Below are positions 1 to 10,335 of a stretch of DNA of 64,000 nt, in pieces; position 1 is the first letter of the stretch, and each line of letters begins with the position of its first letter. The DNA comes from Tanypteryx hageni (lineage: Eukaryota > Arthropoda > Insecta > Odonata > Petaluridae), in the NCBI GenBank assembly GCA_028673005.1, contig CM054112.1:26029624-26093623 (forward strand). The letters are read 5' to 3'. The notes beneath the pieces are model-generated. The model worked only from the letters and a program-made list of their open reading frames with translations, was not told the origin of the DNA and made no database searches. The position numbers and the translations under genes are program-made.

Positions 1-518
1 AAAAACAAACTGGGGAAAATTCTCGTTTCTTAATAGAGGGATTGAGCATTGGAACGCATTACCTGCAGAGGTCTTCAAGCCATTCCCTTCCCGCGTAGGT
101 CTCTTTAAAGCGAAGTTAAATACCATTTAAAATGCATAATAATTATGGGTAATTCTAAAGACGAGCTTTTGAGTGATATGTGATGTTTCCATTTGTATAC
201 CCTTCCCTAGAAATGTTAAAAACTTTAAATCAAGAGTAAAAAATATCACTGGGAACGATTTTCATTACTTTTAGTTAATTTATTGTTAAATAATATTGTA
301 AGATGAATTAATTAACGAAGGAGCTCGAACTCGAAGCTCCTAACAGGAAAAATATATGAATAGAATATTGTATGTGGTATGTGAAAAATTGTAAACTGAA
401 TCTTCTGAATATGTTTTTATATGTTTTAAATATGTTTTTTTATATGTTAATTTTGTAACCTTGCCACCGGGCCAGGCGCCCACTTGCATTGTATATTGAA
501 ATAATAATAATAATAATG
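1..518 (+). mobile_element. 3' end of a non-LTR retrotransposon (family A)
   Basis: A LINE ORF2 carboxyl end is followed by about 390 bp of 3' UTR and an (AAT)n tail at about 498-517. The UTR motif CCTTGCCACCGGG at about 463-475 recurs in reverse orientation at about 28650-28665, again next to an ATT-rich tail, so this is a dispersed family. The 5' part lies outside the window. The 3' UTR and tail differ from those of the CR1-like family that dominates the window. Confidence 0.65.
2..130 (+). pseudogene. LINE ORF2 carboxyl-terminal fragment
   Basis: Read in frame from base 2, the sequence contains HWNALPAEVF and RVGLFKAKLNTI, then TAA at 128-130. Endings of the type 'dWN.LP..v....s...FK..L' are typical of the carboxyl terminus of CR1, L2 and Jockey group ORF2 proteins. 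The reverse transcriptase would lie to the left, outside the window. Whether the missing part is intact cannot be judged. Confidence 0.6.
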
Positions 519-2459
519 ACCGCGCTATCCTTCGTTCCTCGTGGCATAGGTGAGCGTCAATGCCAACCAATATCTGTTATTTCGTCCTCTTCGAGGTGCT
601 TCGGATTACTAAGGTTTTTTACATCCCCAAAGCAAGTTAGTTGAGAAGGAGCCGTTGTTCTTTTCGGAGAGGAATTGCGAGAAATTGTGTATATCTATTT
701 GTATGTATTTGTTTACAAATAATATACGTTTAGCTTTGTGATAGAATTTTAGTTTTTACCACTGACACACGGACTTCAGGTTTCTAAAGTTGACACATAA
801 ATACCTGATGAAAGGGAACCCACAAAATTGGGTTCCTTTTCTTTGTCATCTGAAAGAAGATGTAGGGTTTGTTTTCCTCTTCAGATAAGGGCTTTCTCTG
901 TTGTGCTATCAAGTGGGACCAAAGCAGCGATGAAGCGAGTGAGCAAGAAGAGGACACGTCATCAAAAATCACGAACAGCGAAGCTCTTCCATATATTTAT
1001 GCATTATTTTACTAGAAGTGTTTACTAAAGTATAAGGCATTTCTTGCTGAATCCAATTACGCATGTGTAAATTTTATAAAAATATTTGAAAAGGACTCAT
1101 AAGTTAGTTTAACTTTTGAAAGTTTTCCGTCTTTTGCATCTAAATTCATTTTTGATGTATACATCGTCATATCTCCCTTTCCAATGAACGAAATGAAATG
1201 ACTTGTTTAATGACCAAGAATAATGACTATATAACTAAAACGTTTATATTATAAATAAATCGTTTTCTAATAAATCAGTAATACTACATTTACTTAAAAT
1301 TTCCAGGCAAGACATGAAAAAGTTGAGATGCGTAAAACTTTTCACATAATTGGTTTAGATGGGTAGATTCGTAGAATAAAATAGTTACTAATTTAAGTTA
1401 TTCTTTTATTAAGATTGTATATCAATATCTTTCATACATTTCCCGGTGCTGAATGTTATATATAAAGCGCGAACGCGCGCCGGAGAATTAGCGATTGGTG
1501 TACATTCTCTTCTACTGCAACAAGGTTTGTTTTTAAAATATGATACGAAAAATTGATATTTACAAATTTCATGTTTTTCGTAAATCCACAAAAAATTAGA
1601 AAAATCCAGAGAAAACTTATAAAGTTATGATTTTTTAAATATTCTCGAATGTTTATGCAACGCAATCGTGAAAATTGAAAAACCTCATCCGGCCGTACCG
1701 GTGGGATTTTATAAATCTCCTCCGGGCTTGAGAGGTTAAACATAATGATCACAGACACAAAAAACACCTTAAAAACTTGCACCTAAATAATCACAAAAAA
1801 CTATAAGCCCAACTTCATATCTCAAACCCCATAATCCCTAGAATGTACTGCCTCCCAAAAATATCACCCTCAGACCCATCGTCTCTGCCATCAAGTCACC
1901 AAAATACAAAATTTTCCAATGGCTAAATGAGCATTTCAGGAAATGTTTCACTAGATATGTGTTACTCATTCCAAGGAATTATCATCCCAGAAATACCGAT
2001 TGTAATTCATAGTTTATCAATGATTGAGAAAAATTGGAAAATAAAATTAATAGAGCATTATCAATAACACTAAAAGCAATGTCAAATTATATTTCTGGTA
2101 TTATATGTTGGATGTATTTTTCTAAATAAACGAATTTAATAAATGTTACTGTTTATACGCTAATATGTATGGATCAACTGCCCATTGCTGAAGGGTAGTC
2201 GAGTGGAAAAGAAAATAACCCATTTGTTCGCTCATCTACGCTCAAGCCGAGTTCGGTAATAATCATCTCCATCGCAACAATCCGATAAAATGATATTTAA
2301 AACGCAAAAACGCTGTTTTGGCAGAATTTCAAGAAAATATGATCTATTATATGATGATAGGAATAAGAATCTACACTCATTACCCCTAAGAACAGAACAA
2401 AGCTCGCTCCGAAATCACAATTTAAAGATATTTCAAGTATTAATTAAAACATCCATGCA
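519..2459. other. No gene recognised; one hairpin
   Basis: AT-rich DNA with short open frames that show no recognisable domain. An imperfect inverted repeat at about 808-839 pairs AAGGGAACCCA with TGGGTTCCTTT around a 6-base loop. A GC-rich stretch with alternating CG lies at about 1467-1485. A weak tRNA-like A-box (GGGTAGTCGAGTGG) occurs near 2195. None of this supports a gene. Confidence 0.4.
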
Positions 2460-2642
2460 CGGTGGATTTGAGGCTTACTACGTAAAACAAATAGGGAAAA
2501 AACTTCCTGGAATCGAACCCGGGACTTCAATTTTCGCGAAATAAAATATAGTCCGGATGTGGGTCCGGGCATCACGAGCCTTATACCAAGTTTCATGAAA
2601 ATCGGACAATTGATGCAAAAGTTGTTACAATCAACTTCGGTT
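2460..2642 (-). repeat. SINE-like repeat with tRNA B-box (truncated copy)
   Basis: On the minus strand this carries GTCCCGGGTTCGATTCCAGG, a tRNA-type RNA polymerase III B-box. On the plus strand it is followed by CCAAGTTTCATGAAAATCGG. The same arrangement occurs at 48631-48930 and 58521-58835 (same orientation) and 39725-40050 (opposite orientation). This copy is diverged and ends where the CR1-like LINE begins. Confidence 0.6.
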
Positions 2643-3557
2643 GTACCAGCTTCCTTTCTATGCGACGCTGATTTCGAGGGAATGAGGTCTCGAATCACGG
2701 AGCTGGTAAGAGAGGTTACGGATCTCCGTCGGAGGGTGGCAAAAGCGGAGTCGGCCCTTGTTCGTGTGGGGAGAACGCATCCATCCCCGAGAACTCACCG
2801 CGCCATGATGGCGACTCGGGTGCGCTCGAGTGCGAAAGTCGGTGGTGTGATCGAGGGTGTTTGTGGGACCTCTTCGGGAGCTGGGGTCGCTCCAATCTTG
2901 AAACCCAACGATTGGAGAGTGGTCTCCAACCGGGGGATCGTGGGGTGGTCCTGCGAAGGCTGGGAGCTGGGAATGCCTCGGCAGACCCTCTTCCAGTTTG
3001 CAATCGGTTCGCGGCGTTGTCGGAGGACGACACTTCGGCCGATGCTCTCGCATCCGCTCCCGTCTCTTTGGCGGAGGCTGGATCTATGGAAAGTCGGGGT
3101 GGGAAGGGAGGGCTTCTAGTAATAGGTAGTTCTATTGTCCGGCGTGTTATGGCTCCCTTGCTAACTCGGGCCTGCCGGGAGGGAGTGGCTGAGCGGGTGT
3201 TCTCCAGGTGTATATTACGCATCGAAGCGCGGGTCTGAGGAGATTCTAAGTTCTTTTGAGGACTTGGTCGCCGAGGTCACTCGTGTCCGAGAGGAGTCGG
3301 GTTCTGATGTGCGGCTCACCATTTGTAGCATTGTCCCGCGGATTGACTGTGGTTCGGAGGTTTGGAGCCGCGTGGCGGGGCTAAACCAAAGGCTATGGAA
3401 TTTCTGTGTGGGCATGGGAGTCGACTTCGTTGATCTCCGGCCGGTTCTCGGATCGTGTAGGGTACCCCTAAACGGCTCTGGAGTCCATTACACGACCGAG
3501 GCTTCACAGAGTGTAGCGTGTAGGATCTTCGACCATGGTAGGTCTTTTTTAGATTAG
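2643..3557 (+). pseudogene. CR1-like ORF1, SGNH/GDSL-like hydrolase domain, broken
   Basis: Homologous in several frames to the ORF1 at 54618-55489. The amino end (MRSRITELVREV, about 2680-2720) is heptad-like and may be a coiled coil. A frameshift near 2920 leads into a second frame carrying the SGNH first block LLVIGSSIVRR (about 3113-3145). About 100 bp present in the sister copy, including its HVGTND block, are deleted near 3215, and the frame changes again. The end reads FVDLRPVLG and a GVHYT block that could hold the last Asp/His pair. ORF1 proteins with an esterase-like domain are known from CR1 and L2 elements. Non-functional here. Confidence 0.7.
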
Positions 3558-3631
3558 AGAGCAGGGTAGGGTGTAGCCGTAATAGGAGATTTCATAGGGG
3601 CATCGAGTGTAATACAGTTTCTGGTCGCGAA

Positions 3632-4657
3632 GTGAGAGAGTCCACCTGCAAAAACCGTAATAGAGCAGTTATTGCTTCAGACGATAACGAGAAATTAAAT
3701 ATTGTAGTTTTAAACTGCCGCAGCATTCGTGGAAAGTCTGCCGAACTCGAACACGTAATTCGCACGTTGCATGCTGATGTAGTTATAGGTACGGAAAGTT
3801 GGCTCACCGAAGATATCGCTAGCCAAGAAATTTTTCCGAAAAGCTATAGAGTGTACAGAAAAGACCGTGCCAATAGAATAGGTGGCGGAGTATTTTTGGC
3901 AATAAGTGAAAAGTACGATAGTTGTCAGATCCCTATTATCGATGAAACGACCGAGAGCGTGTGGTGCCGCCTAGGTAAGGATAATTCGAAAAAGATATAT
4001 TTATGCTCATTTTACAGACCACCTAATGCCAAAGTTGATTATATTTTAAGTTTAGAGAGGCAATTAGCCGAGCTTAGATCTATTATGAACGACGGTTATG
4101 TGATAATTGGAGGCGATTTTAACTTACCGTCAATCGATTGGGAAAACCTATGTTTCGTTACGGGAGGTAAAGAACGCGAATCGTGTGAAGCCTTAATTGA
4201 CACGTTTCATGAATATTCCTTAATCCAGATGGTACGAAAAGCCACGCGTTCGGGCAATGTTCTCGACTTGCTTGCTTCTAACATCCCGCATAGGATAACT
4301 AAGGTGTCCACAGAGGAGGGACTTAGCGACCATCGAGCTGTGTATGCGGAGTGCGAATTAAAGCTCAAAAGACATCCTAAGCTCCTTCGGAATGTATACG
4401 CTTTCGCCAAGGCCGACTTTAAAAGTTTCAGCTTACATCTCAAAAGTACCTTTGTCAGTTATCGTGAAAAGACAGAACGATTAGGTATGGAGCCATCATG
4501 GTTATTATTTAAGGATATACTAGGAAAAGGTATCAATATTTTTATCCCCAGAAAGTTAAAATCTGATAAGAAAGAACCTCGTAGATTTAATAAGGAAGTC
4601 AGGATTGCCTTAAGACGACGCAAAATTGAAAAACATACCTACCACCGCTTCCGATGA
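3632..4657 (+). pseudogene. CR1-like ORF2, APE-type endonuclease domain
   Basis: This is the endonuclease half of ORF2, which nicks target DNA to prime reverse transcription. Visible motifs in order: NIVVLNCRSIRGK (first Asn block), GTESWL (catalytic Glu), GGGVFLAI, CSFYRPP, GGDFNLPSIDWE (Asp/Asn pair) and GLSDHRAVY (final Asp-His). The catalytic set looks complete. The frame ends at 4657 because of an indel between about 4620 and 4640: the downstream reverse transcriptase continues in another frame that overlaps by 32 bases. The start at 3632 is arbitrary, since coding similarity begins near 3690. Confidence 0.8.
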
Positions 4658-6206
4658 GTATCGCACAGCTATAGTCCATGAGTATAACAGTGCCCGCGTA
4701 TTAGCGAGAAAAGTCATGCGTAACGCATTTAACACCTTCCGGAATGAGGTATTAAATACAAAATTGAAGGAGGATCCAAAAGCGTTCTGGTCCTATGTAA
4801 GAGAAGTCAAGGGAGGGGGTCCTTCAATACCCTCCCTGCGATGTGATTCCGGAGACATCCTTCACGATGGGGAGGATAAAGCTAATCTACTAAACGTTTA
4901 CTTCGCGAAGGCGTTCACGGCAGATGGAAATATACTTAAAGATAATCTTATTCCCGATGGATGTACTCGGATGGATAATATTAAAATCTCTGAGGCAGGA
5001 ATAGCGAAGCAACTGGGTGCGATAAAGCCCAACAAAAACCCAGGACCAGAAGGATTTCCCGCGCGTGTATTAAAAGAACTAGCAGAAGAAATAGCTCTCT
5101 TCCTTCGGATAGTATTCGAGAAATTCCTTACCCTCTGTGAGGTTCCTGATGATTGGAGACTAGCACACGTCACACCCATTCATAAGAGAGGTGACAAAGA
5201 AAACCCCGAAAATTATAGGCCGATCTCTCTAACATCATTATCATGTAAGATTTTGGAGCACATAACTGTTGGCAACACAATGCGTTATCTCGAGAGTATA
5301 TCGCTCTTAGTCAGCTGTCAACATGGCTTCAGAAAAGGTAGATCCTGTGACACCCAACTCGGTCTGTTTGTGAATGATGTTTTATCATGCGGCGAAAATA
5401 ATAAGCAGGTCGATGCAGTGTTCCTTGATTTTAGAAAAGCTTTTGACAAGGTTCCCCACCGTAAGTTGTTATTAAAATTGGGAAATCTTGGCGTTAATAT
5501 TAAAGTCATTAACTGGGTTCGCGCTTTCCTTTGGAATAGAAAACAAAAAGTAGTCATCGATGGTAAGTCCTCGAGTGTGGCAGATGTAGTCTCTGGAGTG
5601 CCGCAGTGTAGTGTGATCGGACCTATGCTTTTCTTGCTTTATATAAACGACATGAGCTCAGTTGTGAAAAGTAATATCAGGCTTTTTGCGGATGACACCG
5701 TAGTCTATAGAGAGATTCGTGGTCCTAGCGACCATCGTCAGCTTCAGGATGATCTGGATGCGTTATCTGTTTGGTGCAAGGAATGGCAGCTAGAAATCAA
5801 TCAGAAAAAGAGTAACGTTCTAAACTTTTGGAAATCTAGAAGCCCATCGTCCGTGTTTACCTACTCGATAGATGGTGAGAGCATTCCTGTTTCGGAATCC
5901 GTGAAATACCTCGGGGTAACCTTGAATCGTGACCTGACTTGGGACACCCACATAAGACGAGTGATAGGCGCGGCAAATAAGAAGTTGGCTTTTGTGCGTA
6001 GAATAGTCAGGAAAAGCACGGAAAAGGTGAGAGAATCCTGTTATTTATCCTTGGTTAGACCTCAAATGGAATACGCAGCAGCGGTTTGGGGTCCATATCA
6101 GAGGGGACTCATAAAGGATTTAGAAAAAATACAGCGGCGAGCAGCTAGATTCGTGAAAAAGAATTACGATAAAAACAGAGCGTTACGTTACTCATTGAAG
6201 AGTTGA
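4626..6206 (+). pseudogene. CR1-like ORF2, reverse transcriptase domain
   Basis: Encodes an almost uninterrupted reverse transcriptase of about 526 residues. Motifs in order: NKNPGPEGFPARVL, HVTPIHKRGD, NYRPISLTS, QHGFRKG, DAVFLDFRKAFDKVPH (first catalytic Asp), GVPQCSVIGPMLFLLYIND, RLFADDTVVY (catalytic FADD) and KYLGVTLN. The usual PQGSVLGP block reads PQCSVIGP here, and the minus-strand copy has the same change. The stop at 6206 follows a five-adenine run near 6170; with six adenines the frame would run on into the tail at 6204-6379. The start is set by the upstream frameshift and is not a real initiation site. Confidence 0.85.
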
Positions 6207-6379
6207 GTTGGCCATCGTTGAAAGATCGTAGATTACAGGCGAGACTTAAACTTCTAGATAAATATAGGTCGGAGATATTCGTAAATGAAATGAAGGATAT
6301 TATTCGACAACCAACGTATATCGGACGGAGGGATAATGAGGACAAGATTCGCGAAATAGATAGTAGGACGGAGAGGTAA
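6204..6379 (+). pseudogene. CR1-like ORF2 carboxyl tail, out of frame
   Basis: In the shifted frame this reads ELSWPSLKDRRLQARLKLL through RRDNEDKIREIDSRTER. It differs by only about one base in 175 from 51436-51611. Sister copies continue with SFFPRTIRDHNR; this copy breaks off at about 6380. Confidence 0.75.
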
Positions 6380-6382
6380 ATT

Positions 6383-7275
6383 TTGGTGTATTAGCTAACA
6401 GTAGAGTTTGGCTTATGGACGGTACTTTCAAAACTGTTCCAAATATTTTCCATCAGTTATACACGATTATGTGTGAAGTAGGTGAGGAGGGTAGTAAACG
6501 TTTTCTGCCACCGGTATTCATTTTAATGACTGGTGAATCTAAGGAAATATACTGTAGAATTCTGGAAGAGCTGATGGACAGGTCCGAAGATGAAGGTATT
6601 GAGCTGAGGGTTCGACACGTAATTACTGACCTTGAAATGGCTGCCATTTTTTGCCATAAAGGAGAAATTGCCGCACGTAAGCAACAAATGGTGCTTTTAT
6701 CACTTGGGCCAAACTATTTGGTTGCAAATTCAAAGAGTAGGCCTTGGTAGGCTGTACGGCGAGTATGAAGAGATATGCTTGCTGATGAGAAAGATTGGAG
6801 CTCTAGCTAGAAATGGATGAAATGTTTAGATGAACTAGGAATGAGAAAGTTATACAAGTTTGGGAATGGTTTGGATAGTATTACATAAAAGGTAAGCTCT
6901 GACGAAGAAATACTGAAAGAAGAGACGTTTACTCTGACCCAATTTTCAAACCATCCCTTTCGTCTGTGTATGAAAACATAGAAAATGGGTTTCCTCGAAC
7001 TCAAAATAATTTGGAAGGCTGGTATAAGAGGTGGCTGGAGTTGTTGTCAAGCAAAAGTCATATCGGCTTCTATAGATTTATCAGTGGCTTACAAGAAGAA
7101 TAAGAGTACAGCAGTCGGATACTGGAAGATATAAATGAAAGCGAAAAACTGGCAATTCCCAGAGGAGTCAGGGCGAGAGAAGAGAAGATTTTAAAGCTTC
7201 ATCAGACCCGAGATGAGCGGACGACCGAAAGCCTCCTCACTGGTTTCGCCCACAACACACGATATGCTGTGTAGT
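6383..7275 (+). pseudogene. MULE-type transposase domain (DDE), decayed
   Basis: The first frame (6383-6750) reads RVWLMDGTFKTVPNIFHQL, with the first catalytic Asp, then FILMTGESKEIYCRILEEL and VITDLEMAAI, with the second Asp. A frameshift at about 6650 leads to WCFYHLGQTIWLQIQ, and another frame near 6960-7090 gives SLSSVYENIENGFPRTQNN and LEGWYKRWLELL, ending at a stop near 7100. These blocks, in this order, match MULE transposase domains common in arthropods, often beside FLYWCH zinc fingers. At least three frame breaks and two stops make it a pseudogene. No zinc finger or terminal repeats were found; its left side abuts the CR1 copy. Confidence 0.75.
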
Positions 7276-7329
7276 AATCGACAACCTTATGTCAATAAGG
7301 TAAGCTTATATCCGATCTCTATGAATTAA

Positions 7330-7862
7330 CTTTTCTCCTACTATACTACTATACTAAGTGACTAACTAATTCGTGGACTTAAGGTCTACGCTAGAGAGGA
7401 ACGCAGTTAAAAAGTGAAAGGGAAGCGCTGACTCACCGCACAAACAACTTTAGCAAACAGGCAAGATAGACAAACAAGCAAGCGTTAAAACAATTTAAAT
7501 TAGTACACCAACAGCGATAATCAAGTTAAAACAAGTTAAGTTAGTACACAAACAGCGTAGAGTTCTTACAGAGACAATTACTACATGAATATGAGTTTTT
7601 TTAAAGCAAGTGCTAGAAAAAATACTACTGAAAAATAACGATATTGGGATTGAGAGATACTACAATAAAAAATATAAATAAATGTTAGTTCTACTTATCA
7701 GTACGGTTACTTCGACTCTACTTCTACTGTTACACAACGATACAGCTACGGAAGGACAGCTACTCTACAGCTACTGCTATTAAAACGCCGGTCACTCGCA
7801 GGTCAGAAGCTCTCGCAGGAGGAAGTGAAAGGCACGTCCTTACCCTTCGACAGCCAGGCACT
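7330..7862 (-). mobile_element. CR1-like LINE 5' UTR fragment, antisense
   Basis: Read on the minus strand, the sequence runs parallel to 54069-54560. Shared landmarks are CCTGGCTSTCGAAG with a following CTGCGAGNGCT, CCCTTTCACTTTTTA, and the GTAGCTAACTGC-like end. It therefore represents the 5' UTR of the same LINE family, cut off before ORF1. A fragment with 5' UTR only does not fit simple truncated reverse transcription and suggests rearrangement. Confidence 0.6.
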
Positions 7863-8387
7863 AACGTAAACGGTAACGAAGCGATCAGTTGCCTTACGTA
7901 CTCTTTTTCGGAATCAAACGTGCTCAGCGCCAGAGAGAAAGAAACCTCGAAGCGGTCTCCAGATACGGAGAGTACAAATACTACTCCGTCCGAATGTTGG
8001 AACGAAGCCGTGAAAGTGATTTACTTAGACCCGCGCTGTAGGTTGAGGAAGCCAGCCTGGCCAGGCGAGGGGCAGCAGGTTCTGGTGGCATGGGATATTT
8101 TGCCTCTTAAGGATGCTTCCATAAGCAGCCGCCAGAAGCGATTCAATTTAGTAAAATCCGACTACATCAGAGGCGATCTCCATCCGTCCCGTGTTGAAGT
8201 GGATTTAAAACAATCAAATAGCTATTCGGATGAAGAAGAAAGTTCTGGTGACAAGATCGAGAAAGATCCTACTCCTCTACATTTAAACGTTGAGGCTGTA
8301 TCAGAAGAGATTCAGGCGTTCATAAAAACACCGCCCGAAAAGATTTTCCTTCAGGAAACTATATTTCCTGAAACAGTCCAATCCTAA
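7860..8387 (+). CDS. Unrecognised acidic ORF, possible terminal exon
   Basis: Open from at least 7860 to TAA at 8385-8387; the part from 7920 is 155 codons. Visible features are a Ser/Thr-rich amino end (SPDTESTNTTPSECW), a basic and aromatic middle (LDPRCRLRKPAWPGEG, RQKRFNLVKSDYIRGDL) and an acidic Ser/Glu stretch (YSDEEESSGDKIEKD). There is no Met where it opens, so it could be a terminal exon or a transposon fragment. An AATAAA-type signal occurs at about 8595, and a short ATT microsatellite lies at about 8488-8510. I recognise no family and cannot say whether it is expressed. Confidence 0.35.
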   Translation, partial: TNVNGNEAISCLTYSFSESNVLSAREKETSKRSPDTESTNTTPSECWNEAVKVIYLDPRCRLRKPAWPGEGQQVLVAWDILPLKDASISSRQKRFNLVKSDYIRGDLHPSRVEVDLKQSNSYSDEEESSGDKIEKDPTPLHLNVEAVSEEIQAFIKTPPEKIFLQETIFPETVQS

Positions 8388-8630
8388 AATGTCAACTTTT
8401 TTATTATTGAATACATGTAACTGTATAACCTGATTTAATAATTGAAGTTCATGTTAAAAACTTATATTCTTTTACGAAAGATATAATTTAAATATTATTA
8501 TTATTATTATGAACGGTGCAAATTATAATGAAAATTCTTTAATATTTTTATATGCCTGTGTATTTTTCTAAGATTTTTTATATTTTATGTGGAAAATAAA
8601 CAAATTAAGTGTATTTTCATTCTTGTTACA

Positions 8631-8886
8631 CGTAGAGAGTGGTCTAAACAGCCCCGTAAGAGGGGAGGTAAAGTAAAAACAAAAAGGGGAGGGTGCAAGA
8701 GAAACTGGTCTATACAGTCCCGCAATAGGGGAGGGGGTGAAAGGGAAGGAGGAGAAGGGACTGGTCTATATAGCCCCGCAAAAGGGGAGCGGGAGGTGAA
8801 AGGGAAGGAGGGAATGGTCTATACAGCCCCGCAAAAGGGAGGGGGGAAGGGTAGGAGGAGGAATGACTGGTCTATAGAGCCCTCAC
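8631..8886. repeat. G-rich minisatellite, about five units
   Basis: Five units of roughly 54-67 bp each begin with a form of TGGTCTATACAGCCCCGCAA followed by an AG-only stretch. Starts are near 8639, 8706, 8760, 8813 and 8868. The last unit runs straight into the CR1 fragment. Runs of four to six G on the plus strand could form quadruplexes (inference). Confidence 0.8.
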
Positions 8887-9278
8887 TAGCCAACAAGAAA
8901 CTGGCTTTCATAGGTAAAATAGTACGGAACACTACATAAAATGTATGTGAAACATGTTACTTATCACTGGTTAGACCACAAGTGGAATACGCCTCATGTA
9001 TATGGTATCTATACGAGAAGGGACATATAATTCAATTAGAAAGAGTGCAGCGCCAGATTCGTAAAACATAAGAAAGCGACACCTCATTATTGAGGGATTT
9101 GAACTGGGTACCACTGGAGGATCGTAGATTGAACTCAAGATTGCGGCTTCTGGAGAAATATAGATCGGAATGTCTAAAAGACGAGGTTGTAGGAATAATT
9201 GAAGCACCAACGTATGTAGGTAGGAACGACCGTGGCGATAAGGTACGTGAGATCGATTGCAGGACGGAGCGTTATTGA
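8887..9278 (+). pseudogene. CR1-like LINE ORF2 fragment, diverged subfamily
   Basis: Three frame pieces cover the end of ORF2: ANKKLAFIGKIVRNTT, then CYLSLVRPQVEYASCIWY and GHIIQLERVQR, then LLRDLNWVPLEDRRLNSRL to REIDCRTERY with a stop at 9276-9278. The order matches the end of ORF2 in copy 1, with clearly lower identity. Frameshifts and stops are frequent. Confidence 0.7.
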
Positions 9279-9304
9279 TTATCAGATATATATAGTATTA
9301 CTTT

Positions 9305-10335
9305 AAGCTAAATTTACGATAGCTTTCCCAACACTCTTTTATAAGCACTCATTAAAAACCAATAACAATCACTCCCTAATTTTACCGGATATTTCGGTTA
9401 TATATTTTCCGAAACTTCTTCAACGGTTTAACTATGACTCCAATCGCACGTTGTTTATCGCTGCGCTCACCTAAAAACTCAAATAGAGAACAGAAAATTT
9501 CCTCGTATAATCACCGCTCTCTCTCGACCCAACTAACCTGTTACAGCGAGAAAATGTTTGATTAGAGTGCTAACCCTATGCGAGGATTAAATTTAACGCG
9601 GACGCAAAACAGGAGTCGAAAAGAAGATTAATACACAGGAATCAATTGGTCGATGTTTCACAGATATTAATGATCTATTACCGATGTCTTCGATATGTTC
9701 ATAAAACACAACATTTACGAACATTTGAATGAGGTAGTAGGACTTATCAGAAGCCCGACGTATCTCGGAAGGCAGGACAGTGAGGATAAGATTCGCGAGA
9801 TCGACTGTAGAACGGAGCGATATAGAGGATCGTTTTTCCCTAGGACGATAAGAGACCATAATAGAAAAAGATAACGTAGGAAAACTATGGACCCTTGGTG
9901 CGCTGCACCCCCTGCCATCCACCAAAAAGGTGACTTGCAGGGTGTAATGTAGAATGTATGTACTCTCCCTTTCCCTGCAATATTACAATGAATACGTACT
10001 TACTTAGAGGTTTTTATACGGTAAGATATACAGAATTCTCTTAGTGAACCGATTCAACCTTAAAAAAATAATGCTTGAGATAATATATATTCTCAGGAAC
10101 ATTAACATTTGATGACGGATAATTTATTTGCATATATTCGGTATGTCATTAAAATACAAAAACTTTCGACGGGGTAGTAGATTTAGATTCGTTGATTGTA
10201 ACCTAGGTAAATCACACGAAGTGTTTAAAACAACTTGTCGCCTGTGCATAAGTGTCACATCGGAATTGCAATTATGGTTCCCCTATTATCTTTCATACCT
10301 AAGTTTGGTATAGTTACTTCAAATAAGATTTGCCA
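9305..10335. repeat. Direct duplication, copy A
   Basis: Homologous to 11605-14305 in the same orientation. Shared blocks include TTATAAGCACTCATTAAAAA (9338 and 11619), CTAACCTGTTAC (about 9532 and 11811), GTTTCACAGATATTAATG (9654 and 13736), ATTACAATGAATACGTA (about 9981 and 13879) and an AGATTCGNNGATTGNAACCTA block (about 10185 and 14160). Without the CR1 insert, copy A is about 0.8 kb. No coding potential is seen. Confidence 0.7.
9731..9953 (+). mobile_element. CR1-like LINE 3' fragment inside duplication copy A
   Basis: Begins in the ORF2 tail (SPTYLGRQDSEDKIREIDCR, then SFFPRTIRDHNR) and carries the family 3' UTR with CACCCCCTGCCATCCACC and GTGACTTGCAGGGT. The flanks GAATG on both sides may be a short target duplication. 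Copy B of the duplication has no insert at this point. Confidence 0.75.

Larger units (their letters stand above)
2643..6380 (+). mobile_element. CR1-like LINE, copy 1 (truncated at both ends)
   Basis: In order: an ORF1 with an SGNH-like domain, an APE-type endonuclease, a reverse transcriptase and the carboxyl tail of ORF2. The 5' UTR seen at 54069-54617 is missing. The 3' end stops inside the ORF2 tail at about 6380, whereas sister copies continue through a 3' UTR to a TGTAGA-repeat tail. The reverse transcriptase and tail are nearly identical to copies at 11929-13728 and 51377-51754, indicating recent spread. The right edge abuts a MULE relic without an obvious target-site duplication. Confidence 0.85.

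Noticed and set aside
8631..8886. CRISPR-like array
   Set aside because: Units vary in length and the spacers are themselves similar; eukaryotic minisatellite.
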